DNA from: Bacteroidota bacterium
Lineage (GTDB): Bacteria > Bacteroidota > Bacteroidia > Chitinophagales > Chitinophagaceae
Direction: 5' to 3'
DNA: 12,854 nucleotides
Assembly (NCBI GenBank): GCA_023423015.1
Contig: JAFAGE010000012.1
Span: 1-12,854, forward strand
The translations under genes were made by a program, and so were the position numbers. This document shows positions 1 to 5,874 of the stretch, in pieces. A model generated the notes under the pieces. It did no database searches, was not told the DNA's origin, and worked only from the letters and a program-made list of their open reading frames with translations. Every line of letters starts with the position of its first letter. The stretch's first letter is position 1.

Positions 1-281
1 TTAAAAACCTTGTTGCGGACTTCGACCGAATTTTTTGCTGCCGTGATTGCGCGGGTAGCCGACAAGTCGAATCCGAAATTGATGAACAGCGTGAAATAGG
101 TCATGAACGCTGCCGCGAAATTGATCACCCCGAATTTGTCGGGACCAACGATCCTGGAAATGATCGGAAGAGTGATAAAAGGAAAAACGTAGTTGGCGAG
201 CTGAACCACGCCAAGGGAGAAGACGTTCTTGATGACACCCTTCTTTCCGGGCGTGCGAACGCCTGCATCAACAGACAACAT
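1..281 (-). CDS. wzx: Wzx-type polysaccharide flippase, N-terminal part (runs off left edge)
   Basis: The reading frame opens at an ATG (279-281) and stays open for 93 codons to the window edge, so only the N-terminus is visible. It reads as the start of a RfbX/Wzx-like polysaccharide exporter (Polysacc_synt family). A short cytoplasmic lead ends in GKKGVIKN. Two hydrophobic segments follow, near residues 17-38 and 45-65. Between and after them come the family-typical stretches RIVGPDKFGVINFA and NFGFDLSATR. Such proteins flip undecaprenyl-pyrophosphate-linked sugar units across the inner membrane. The gene lies 54 bases after the NusG-like gene on the same strand, as expected in a capsule/exopolysaccharide operon. 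An in-frame stop sits seven codons upstream, so ATG 281 is the first possible start in this frame. The family call is by motif recognition; the polymer cannot be predicted. Confidence 0.85.
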   Translation of the reverse strand, partial: MLSVDAGVRTPGKKGVIKNVFSLGVVQLANYVFPFITLPIISRIVGPDKFGVINFAAAFMTYFTLFINFGFDLSATRAITAAKNSVEVRNKVF

Positions 282-322
282 CGATGGTTTTAGTACTGAT
301 CAAACAAAAAGTTTTCATGCGG

Positions 323-335
323 CCTGCGTAGCAGG
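323..335 (-). terminator. Short GC-rich hairpin right after the NusG-like gene (weak terminator or attenuator)
   Basis: The perfect inverted repeat CCTGC-GTA-GCAGG has a 5-bp stem and a 3-nt loop. It begins directly after the TAA stop (336-338) of the NusG-like gene. On the transcribed strand a U-rich stretch (CTTTTTGTTTG) follows about 10 nt later. The stem is short and the U-run is displaced, so full termination is doubtful. It could be a pause or attenuation point before wzx. The structure is seen; the function is inferred. Confidence 0.3.
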
Positions 336-890
336 TTAATTCGACAGTTTGAAGTTTTCGTTTGGTGTCAAATCGAACTGACGTACGAGCTTCACTTTCT
401 CGATGTGTGTCTTATCTACTTCAGCTACCAGCGTGAAACCGAGAGACGGAAGAAGGACTTTAACTGTTTTATGTTTTACTTCCACAACATTGCCTTCCAT
501 AAACAGGAGCGGCCCGTGTGTAACGCGAACTGTATCGTTGAGGTTAACTTCTGCTTTTTCGAGTTGAACATTTTCGTAATCGTGCAGGAATCGCTTGATA
601 ACGTCAATTTCGTTTTCACGGATCACGGCGGGTTTACCGAGCCAGTAAACGAAGTTGATTACTCCGTCGGTCTGCCTGATCTCGAGCTGCCTGTTCTCAG
701 GGATACACACGAATACATAACTCTTAAAGAGGGGTTCCAGAACAATTTTCTTTCTGTCGCTCCATTGCTTCTGCACGCGGTTAAGGGGGCAGTAGTTTAC
801 GATCTTCTTTTTTGTAAGAAGGTCGGCAACTTTCTTTTCCCACCGTGGTTTCGTGTACAACGCATACCATGTAGCTTTCTCATTGTTCAT
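336..890 (-). CDS. NusG-family specialised transcription antiterminator (UpxY-like)
   Basis: This 184-residue protein has the NusG layout. An N-terminal NGN domain (about residues 6-110) carries the hallmark WYALYTKPRWEKKV and the PLFKSYVFV strand; a KOW-like domain (about 118-145) contains VRVTHGPLLFMEGNVVEV. The KOW region departs from the housekeeping NusG consensus, and the gene lies inside a polysaccharide operon between wzc and wzx. Both points favour a specialised paralogue of the UpxY/RfaH/LoaP kind, which binds elongating RNA polymerase and stops premature termination in long capsule operons. The start is ATG 888-890; an A/G-rich stretch (GAAGAAGAAAG) lies about 20 nt upstream. The 121-base gap to wzc and the 54-base gap to wzx each contain a small hairpin near the preceding stop. 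The family is secure; the operon-specific role is inferred from context. Confidence 0.88.
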   Translation of the reverse strand: MNNEKATWYALYTKPRWEKKVADLLTKKKIVNYCPLNRVQKQWSDRKKIVLEPLFKSYVFVCIPENRQLEIRQTDGVINFVYWLGKPAVIRENEIDVIKRFLHDYENVQLEKAEVNLNDTVRVTHGPLLFMEGNVVEVKHKTVKVLLPSLGFTLVAEVDKTHIEKVKLVRQFDLTPNENFKLSN

Positions 891-896
891 AGCAGA

Positions 897-986
897 TAAC
901 GATTAAACTTTCTTCTTCAATAATCAATTTTACAAAAGGCTACGCCTGCTCACTCACATCAGGGTGCGTGACGATCAACTTTCTTC
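897..986. repeat. Imperfect direct repeat in the wzc-nusG gap
   Basis: Two copies of a near-identical 18-19 base element, plus strand, lie at 897-915 (TAACGATTAAACTTTCTTC) and 969-986 (TGACGATCAACTTTCTTC). Aligned with one gap they match at 16 of 19 columns. Both are in the untranslated gap between wzc and the NusG-like gene; on the mRNA they read GAAGAAAGTT followed by an ATCGT core. The right-hand (promoter-distal in plus coordinates) copy lies just after the wzc stop and the other lies close to the nusG start. A duplicated regulatory site or chance are both possible. Confidence 0.35.
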
Positions 987-996
987 CGTGATGCCG

Positions 997-1010
997 ACGG
1001 GCAAGCCCGT
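997..1010 (-). terminator. Hairpin directly after the wzc stop (possible attenuator)
   Basis: The inverted repeat ACGGGC-AA-GCCCGT starts two bases after the wzc TAA stop (1012-1014). On the transcript it would fold as a 5-bp ACGGG/CCCGT stem with a CUUG loop, which is a stable tetraloop. No U-tract follows, so an intrinsic terminator is not well supported. A pause site, an mRNA-stabilising 3' hairpin, or a target of the NusG paralogue encoded next are alternatives. Confidence 0.3.
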
Positions 1011-1011
1011 T

Positions 1012-2232
1012 TTAGCGATAAGCTTTACCGAAGAGGGATTTACTCTTCTTCGGTTTTCCGGAAGTATACTCATCACCGTACCCAACTCCATATCCATACC
1101 CATAACCATTGCCGTAACCGCCTTTACCTATACCCCGAGCTTTAACACCATTGAATATCAACGCCAGGTTTTTCAAACCTCTCACCCTGTTATTTTCGTC
1201 GAGCAACTGCAGATAGATCCTCGGCGTATAACCGTGACGAACTATGTACAATGTTGCGTCGCAATAAGTCGATAACAGGTATGCATCAGTAACCGGACTC
1301 ACAGGCGCTGTATCTATAACGATGTAATCAAAGGCATTATCAAGATAGGCAAGCAATTCCTGGATTCTTCCGTTCAGAATTAACTCTGAAGGGTTGGGAG
1401 GAATCGGACCGGAAGACACGATGAACAGGTTAGGATTCACTTCTGTTCTCTTGATGATTTCATCTGCTTCCTTCTCCCCGATCAGGAAATTGCTGATACC
1501 AACAACGGTTGGATCAATGCCAAATATTTCACTCAGCTTAGGTTTTCTGAGATCCACTTCGAGCAGCACTACTTTCTTATCGGTAAGTGCAAGGCTGATC
1601 GCCAGGTTAGCCGATACGAAGCTTTTTCCTTCGCCCGGTATGCTCGATGTGATCAGTATTTTCTTCTTCTTGGAGCTGATGCCCAGGTAACTCAATGATG
1701 TACGAATCTGCCTGAACTGTTCAGCTATGAAATTCTTTCTGTCGTGCGAAATTACAATTGGCTGTCCGCTCGCATCGTGAATCACTTCGCCGATTACGGG
1801 AACGCTGGTGAAGTTTTCGATTTCGCTGCGGAATAATATCGTGCGGTTAAATCCTTCTTTCAGTGTAATGACAAGAATGGTTATTCCCAATCCACCAAAA
1901 ATTGAAGCCAGGTAAACCAGAAGTTTATTAGGACTTACCGGTTCTGTGGTTGCTTCAGCCTCGTCAACGATGCGGCTGTCTGACACGGTAGCGTTGAGGC
2001 TAAGTTCAGTTTCTGCTTTCTTTTGCAGAAGACCCTGGTAATATGCTTCTTTAGTGGCGCGGTCGCGGCTGATTTCAAGAAGGTGGCGTTCTTTCTCAGG
2101 CATTGCACGCAGCATAGATGAATAACGTCCGGAGCTCGATGAAAGGTCAGCCCGGCTGGCCTGAAGGTTTCTCTTCAAGCTTGCGATGTTCTCCATTATG
2201 CTCGGCCTGAGGTTTTCAATCTGCTCGCGCAT
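1012..2232 (-). CDS. wzc: Wzc C-terminal half: BY-type tyrosine autokinase, separated by an in-frame stop
   Basis: This 406-codon open frame follows the amber codon at 2233-2235 in the same frame as the upstream half. It begins inside a periplasmic coiled-coil/GNVR region (residues 1-98). A transmembrane helix (about 104-124) and a cytoplasmic BY-kinase domain follow. Visible kinase motifs are Walker A SSIPGEGKS (196-204, K203), Walker A' VLLEVDLRK (about 223-230) and Walker B IVIDTAP (304-310). The C-terminal tail is Gly/Tyr-rich with seven tyrosines (Y373, 377, 379, 381, 385, 389, 405), the usual autophosphorylation cluster. All kinase residues look intact. Alone the product lacks the first membrane helix, so its N-terminal 100 residues would have to reach the periplasm without a signal; function as a separate protein is doubtful. 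The ATG right after the TAG could allow reinitiation. It is best read as part of one 788-codon gene with a nonsense codon. Confidence 0.8.
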   Translation of the reverse strand: MREQIENLRPSIMENIASLKRNLQASRADLSSSSGRYSSMLRAMPEKERHLLEISRDRATKEAYYQGLLQKKAETELSLNATVSDSRIVDEAEATTEPVSPNKLLVYLASIFGGLGITILVITLKEGFNRTILFRSEIENFTSVPVIGEVIHDASGQPIVISHDRKNFIAEQFRQIRTSLSYLGISSKKKKILITSSIPGEGKSFVSANLAISLALTDKKVVLLEVDLRKPKLSEIFGIDPTVVGISNFLIGEKEADEIIKRTEVNPNLFIVSSGPIPPNPSELILNGRIQELLAYLDNAFDYIVIDTAPVSPVTDAYLLSTYCDATLYIVRHGYTPRIYLQLLDENNRVRGLKNLALIFNGVKARGIGKGGYGNGYGYGYGVGYGDEYTSGKPKKSKSLFGKAYR

Positions 2233-2235
2233 CTA
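2233..2235 (-). other. wzc: In-frame amber (TAG) codon interrupting wzc
   Basis: On the coding strand the sequence reads GCC AAG TAG ATG CGC GAG. The 381-codon and 406-codon frames are in the same phase, and the TAG occupies exactly one codon position. The flanking residues (TTTGENHQTAK and MREQIENLRPSIMENI) read as one continuous GNVR segment. A single-base change, for example CAG to TAG, would explain it. TAG ends other intact genes here (4585-4587, 5875-5877, 10237-10239), so it is an ordinary stop in this genome rather than a reassigned codon. Confidence 0.9.
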
Positions 2236-3378
2236 CTTGGCAGTCTGGTGATTTTCACCTGTGGTGGTAAGCAGTTTTTTATAGTCAGCTTCCAGCGTGT
2301 ACAATCTTGTTACCAGCTGGCCCAGCATCGGGTCGTTGATACCTAATGTAGAGGGGACAATACCAGCATTGGCACCCTTTCCTCTCACGTATGATTCCAC
2401 TTCGCGAAGCACGGAAAGCTGAACATCTATTTCAGACACCTTCACATCGCTTGCACCAGTGCTTTGCAGGTATTGTTGCCCCTGCGAACCGATGTCAATT
2501 ACGTTGTTGCTGGTTCTGAACTGTTCGATATTCCTATTGAGCGAATCGAGTTCGCGTTTCTTTTCTGCAAGTTCCTGTTCAACAAAACGAAGTGTGTTGA
2601 GAGCAAGAGAGTTCTTATCGGTCACAGATTCCCGGTCGTACTGGCGGATAAGTTCATTCAATACGAGCTTACCACGTACTGGTTCAGGATCTTTTACCTT
2701 GATGTTAATAACAGTAGATTGCTTACTCGATGGTGTAACCGAAAGTTGCTTGTCGAGGTAATCGATTACCTTTTTAGGTTGAACCAGCGTGAAGAACATT
2801 GGTTTCTGCACGTGGTGCGACTGATAATTCGGATTTGGGACAAACCGGATAGTTCCCCATGGAGATGTCTCCCATTGGTTGATGGGATAGTCTTTTCCTT
2901 CTACGTTAACTACTTTCTTATCCTTGTCGTAACTGAAATAAATCTTTTCGGCTTCAATCAACGAATCCGGGTTCATTACTTCAAGTTCAACAGGCGTTTT
3001 TACATATGCAGGAACAACATTCACCTGGCCCTCTTCAAAAACGGGGGCATAGAGGCGAAGATTTCTTGCAACATTTTTCAGGAGTGCACGCGAACGGATC
3101 ATCTCGATCTCGTTCTCAACAAGTTTGTTTGTGCTAAAGAGGTTAAGCGCTTCGAGAGCTTTTGAATCCTGCGCACCTTTACGTTCATCCTTTATGAGGA
3201 TAGATGCGCTCGCTTCGTAAATAGGTACTTTGTAACGGATGTAAACATAGGCGAGTGCTACGCCCAGCAAAGTCATTACCACAAACAGCGGCCAGTAAGG
3301 AAGATAACGGAACAGCAACTGGTTGACAATATTGCCATCCTGTTGAATACCGTTCTTCTTGGTCACCTTTATACTCAT
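2233..3378 (-). CDS. wzc: Wzc N-terminal half: Wzz/GNVR chain-length and co-polymerase domain, ended by an amber codon
   Basis: This 381-residue product has a short cytoplasmic lead and a membrane helix (about residues 31-48, LFVVMTLLGVALAYVYI). A Wzz-like domain follows with VPIYEASASILIKDER and ENEIEMIRSRALLKNVARNL. A long periplasmic region then includes coiled-coil sequence (VEQELAEKKRELDSLNRNIEQF). It stops in the middle of the GNVR region at TAG 2233-2235, before the second helix and kinase. Full-length Wzc-type proteins are roughly 700-800 residues; this half plus the downstream half gives 788 codons. Start ATG 3376-3378 is four bases after the wza stop, so wza and wzc are almost certainly cotranscribed. 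Alone it resembles a Wzz-like fragment with one membrane anchor. Identity is secure; whether it is a working protein is not. Confidence 0.82.
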   Translation of the reverse strand: MSIKVTKKNGIQQDGNIVNQLLFRYLPYWPLFVVMTLLGVALAYVYIRYKVPIYEASASILIKDERKGAQDSKALEALNLFSTNKLVENEIEMIRSRALLKNVARNLRLYAPVFEEGQVNVVPAYVKTPVELEVMNPDSLIEAEKIYFSYDKDKKVVNVEGKDYPINQWETSPWGTIRFVPNPNYQSHHVQKPMFFTLVQPKKVIDYLDKQLSVTPSSKQSTVINIKVKDPEPVRGKLVLNELIRQYDRESVTDKNSLALNTLRFVEQELAEKKRELDSLNRNIEQFRTSNNVIDIGSQGQQYLQSTGASDVKVSEIDVQLSVLREVESYVRGKGANAGIVPSTLGINDPMLGQLVTRLYTLEADYKKLLTTTGENHQTAK

Positions 3379-3382
3379 ATTC

Positions 3383-4189
3383 TTAATTTATAACACGGGT
3401 TAATATGATAGCAATAAACGATAAACCACTCAAAATGGTTGGCAGGAGCTGCTGAGTGCGGCTTGACTGTGCCACTTTGGTGTTGTTCGGTTCAACGTAA
3501 ACCACATCATTGGATTTAAGGTAGTAGTATGGTGAAGAGAAAATCTCGCTCGTGTTGAGGTTGATGCGCTTCACTACTTTAGTTCCCTTTTCTTCCCTGA
3601 TAAGAAGAACGTTGTCGCGTCTTGCATAAATGGTCAGGTCGCCCGCAAGACCGATTGCTTCCAGTATTGAGATTTTTTCATTCGGCACGGTTACAACAGT
3701 AGGCCGTGCAACTTCTCCCAAAACTGTTACCCTGTAATTAAGATATCGTACAGTAACAATAGGATCAACAAGCAATTTGTTGTTGACTAATGCTGCTGTT
3801 ATTTCTTCTTTAAGGCGTTGTTTAGATAACCCCGCTGCCAAAACCTTACCAAGTCCTGGAAAATCTATGTACCCATCCTGGCTAACGAGATAGCCTGATG
3901 ATGGAGCAATATTTCCCAGTGTGGCAGATGTGGTGTTGGTCATTGCCATGTTAGGGGCATTAAACATTACGGTAGCTTCAGGGTTCGGACTTGTGACTGT
4001 GATGCTGAGGATATCGCTTTTCTGAATTATCGGTTCGAGGTTAACAACTGAAGAAGGAATTACTCCTTCACCCAGATTATTAAAATATGTTACCTTTTTT
4101 GTGTCGGCACAACTGGCAAAGATGAAGACGAGGCCTAAAAGGACGAGAGCCAATGGTGATTTCCGGGCAGTAAGTAAACCTGTTTTCAT
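3383..4189 (-). CDS. wza: Wza-type polysaccharide export lipoprotein
   Basis: This 268-residue protein begins with a lipoprotein signal: basic start, hydrophobic core LALVLLGLVFIF, then a lipobox FASC with the acylated cysteine at residue 27. A Poly_export domain follows (about 50-150, including KSDILSITVTSPNP and GYIDFPGLGKVLAAGLSKQRLKEEI). A SLBB-like domain comes next (about 152-230, VTVLGEVARPTVVTVPNEKISILEAIGLAG is its start region). A C-terminal hydrophobic segment (about 249-266) ends the protein. This is the usual short layout of Bacteroidota Wza relatives. Wza forms the periplasmic/outer-membrane channel for capsule or exopolysaccharide and docks on Wzc. It is the first gene of the minus-strand operon and ends four bases before wzc. 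The start ATG 4187-4189 places the lipobox where expected. Confidence 0.9.
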   Translation of the reverse strand: MKTGLLTARKSPLALVLLGLVFIFASCADTKKVTYFNNLGEGVIPSSVVNLEPIIQKSDILSITVTSPNPEATVMFNAPNMAMTNTTSATLGNIAPSSGYLVSQDGYIDFPGLGKVLAAGLSKQRLKEEITAALVNNKLLVDPIVTVRYLNYRVTVLGEVARPTVVTVPNEKISILEAIGLAGDLTIYARRDNVLLIREEKGTKVVKRINLNTSEIFSSPYYYLKSNDVVYVEPNNTKVAQSSRTQQLLPTILSGLSFIAIILTRVIN

Positions 4190-4584
4190 AGATGCTTCTG
4201 TGATAAATTTTTATCGTTATAATGAACAAGCATGTTATCAAGGCTTTTCGATAATGAATTCAGGCCAGAAACCAACTTAGAGTCTTTGGAGGATATTGTA
4301 TATAAAGGCATTGCGAAAGTATGTCTAAATAGCGGCAAATCAAAATTTACACTACCAATAATCGATACTTCTACTCGCCCTTTGTTCCTGGTTGGAACAC
4401 TAATCTACAAATCTCACACCAGCCCGGCTTTCACTTCTTAAGCAATGTATAACTGTTTAGTCTTCTTAATATTGCACTTCACATTAAAATAATCTCCCCT
4501 CTTTCGCCCCTTTTCCCTGAAGCAAAAGTTTCTACATACATCCTCAGTTTCCGTCCCTTCTTCTACTGCCATCCTGACAGTTGC
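4190..4584. other. 395-base gap upstream of wza without a convincing gene
   Basis: The gap between wza and the T9SS cargo gene holds a candidate promoter for wza (4314-4344) and therefore a possible leader of a little over 100 nt. A small dyad (4565-4581; 6-bp stem with one wobble pair, 5-nt loop) lies just after the T9SS gene stop and has no U-run. A pyrimidine-rich stretch lies at about 4495-4520 on the plus strand. The only open frame of note (plus, 4232-4441, 69 codons) has no recognisable features. No tRNA-like or riboswitch-like fold was recognised by eye. Confidence 0.6.
4314..4344 (-). promoter_or_regulatory. Candidate Bacteroidota-type promoter for the wza operon
   Basis: On the minus strand TTTG (4341-4344) is followed after 19 bases by TACTTTCG (4314-4321). 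This matches the Bacteroidota sigma-ABfr pattern TTTG / TAnnTTTG with one mismatch in the -7 element and acceptable spacing. Transcription would start near 4307, giving a leader of about 115-120 nt before the wza ATG. No better match was noticed in the gap. The motif is seen; promoter activity is inferred. Confidence 0.35.
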
Positions 4585-5742
4585 CTAATGTTGAACTACG
4601 AGCTGCTTCACCATCTTTTTCGACTTCCCTGTAAGCACCACCTGGTATGAACCAGAGGGCAGATCAGATACTTTGACCTCAGTCTGAGTCGAGTGAACCG
4701 GCAGGGCAACCTGCTTAACCGGTACACCTGCAGCATTAAAGATGATGATGTTATCGCCAGCTTCTGCCTTCGGGTGCCCCACCCTTACCAAATTTGTTGC
4801 CGGATTCGGCGCCAGCTTTATAGCGTTAGTAACTATTTCGCTTTCCGGTCTGCGCAAACGCTGTGGTAAAGCCTGTACATCAAGCACTTGTTGTACGGTT
4901 ATGGTGGTAGCATTATATGCAACAAATGCGATGTCGCTGTTTCCGTTCAGGTTGATTTTAAAGTAGGCTATGTCCGAGATATTTGAAGCGTCTAAACCGA
5001 ACACACTGAAATCAGCAGCCCATAAACGTATGTTCCTGGTTGTCTGCGTAAAGCCAGGTTGCAATATTGTTGAACCGGTAGCTTCGTAGAAGTCGGCAAC
5101 CCAGGTTCCTATCGGTGAAATATTTGTGAGTACAATATTCAGGGAGTTACCTACGCGCACTCCGTTAATATCGGTGAACTCATAAGCATCGTATTGAGTA
5201 GAAGGATCAGCAATCTGGGTTACGACTATATCAGGAATTCCATCACCGATCATTTCCGGGCGAATGTTACTTACGGACATAAACATAGTTCCTGCAGGAA
5301 GGTTTGCCACACAGGTACCGAGGTCGAGGCCGTTTGTCCCGTCGTTCAAATATGGACCGAGGGTTCGTGAAGGTGCTGCTCCGGCTCCGTTGTAAACACC
5401 ATCGGCCATAGCGCCAAGTCCAATTTTCGTGTTGCCGCTTGGCGTGCCGGCAACATTATGAAGCGGGAGCGCCTGGTATACACCCGGTGTGAAAGTTTCG
5501 CCGTGTGCAGTAAGCGACGCATCATTGACTCCGGTTGAATATGTTGTTCCGCTGAAAGTAAATGCAAGAAGATTGTGGTGGTTATCGGGGTGCACGGGGT
5601 TTTGCGACGATTGCGATGTTTTCCACCATCCGTTGTAATCGGTTATTATCTGCGATACAGATTGTCCCTGTCCGGCAAAGCTCGCCAATACTGTCATCAA
5701 CAGGGCAACAGGTTTCATCAGGTATGTCAGATTGCTTCTCAT
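4585..5742 (-). CDS. Secreted T9SS type A sorting-domain protein of unknown function
   Basis: This 385-residue protein has an N-terminal Sec signal (hydrophobic PVALLMTVLASFAG, probably cut near GQGQS). A roughly 280-residue body follows that I do not recognise. A C-terminal T9SS type A sorting domain (about 310-385) completes it: it opens with LAPNPATN, continues with a FNAAGVPVKQV strand and SDLPSGSYQVVLT, and ends in KKMVKQLVVQH. Such tails direct export through the type IX machinery and are usually removed at the surface. The body is rich in Asn, Thr, Gly and Asp with few Cys, as in extracellular beta-rich proteins; it contains WVADFYEATGS and RLWAADFSVFGLD. Start ATG 5740-5742 is the first in frame; ATG at residue 9 is an alternative. 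The gene appears to be a single transcription unit. Confidence 0.85.
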   Translation of the reverse strand: MRSNLTYLMKPVALLMTVLASFAGQGQSVSQIITDYNGWWKTSQSSQNPVHPDNHHNLLAFTFSGTTYSTGVNDASLTAHGETFTPGVYQALPLHNVAGTPSGNTKIGLGAMADGVYNGAGAAPSRTLGPYLNDGTNGLDLGTCVANLPAGTMFMSVSNIRPEMIGDGIPDIVVTQIADPSTQYDAYEFTDINGVRVGNSLNIVLTNISPIGTWVADFYEATGSTILQPGFTQTTRNIRLWAADFSVFGLDASNISDIAYFKINLNGNSDIAFVAYNATTITVQQVLDVQALPQRLRRPESEIVTNAIKLAPNPATNLVRVGHPKAEAGDNIIIFNAAGVPVKQVALPVHSTQTEVKVSDLPSGSYQVVLTGKSKKMVKQLVVQH

Positions 5743-5778
5743 GGGTACGTTCCGTTATTGGCACAAACTATGCCTTCA

Positions 5779-5808
5779 CAAAATCAATTGATTTACAGGC
5801 TTATACAA
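5779..5808 (-). promoter_or_regulatory. Candidate promoter for the T9SS cargo gene
   Basis: On the minus strand TTG (5806-5808) is followed after 19 bases by TGATTTTG (5779-5786), which differs by one base from TAnnTTTG. A start near 5772 would give a leader of about 30 nt to the ATG at 5742. It lies between the possible terminator at 5833-5852 and the gene, a coherent arrangement, but the -7 mismatch is at a conserved base. Confidence 0.28.
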
Positions 5809-5832
5809 CCTGGTTCGCTCACTTGTACTTCC

Positions 5833-5852
5833 AAAATCCGGAAAGGGATTTT
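5833..5852 (-). terminator. Possible intrinsic terminator after the amine oxidase gene
   Basis: A perfect 7-bp inverted repeat, AAAATCC / GGATTTT, encloses a 6-nt loop. On the minus strand it starts 22 bases after the TAG stop of the amine oxidase gene. The transcript would have an A-rich 5' arm and a 3' arm ending in UUUU, the shape of a weak and possibly bidirectional terminator. A competing 5-bp hairpin overlaps at 5846-5858. Confidence 0.38.
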
Positions 5853-5874
5853 CAATCCGGGAAAAAGCTGCTGA

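Noticed and set aside
891..1011. Separate promoter for the NusG-like gene
   Set aside because: A one-mismatch TAnnTTTG-like site exists on the minus strand but no TTG lies at proper spacing; readthrough from wzc is simpler.
1012..3378. Genome-wide recoding of TAG as an amino acid
   Set aside because: TAG ends at least three other full-length genes in the window at the expected length.
4232..4441. 69-codon plus-strand open frame in the wza upstream gap
   Set aside because: No recognisable domain, no clear ribosome site, and it runs antisense through the candidate wza promoter and leader; likely chance.
4495..4565. Purine-rich minus-strand tract as a possible G-quadruplex
   Set aside because: Only three close G-runs are present (GGG, GGGG, GGGG); the fourth is about 35 bases away.
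4565..4581. Dyad after the T9SS gene stop as a terminator
   Set aside because: The stem is short with a wobble pair and is followed by purines, not a U-run.
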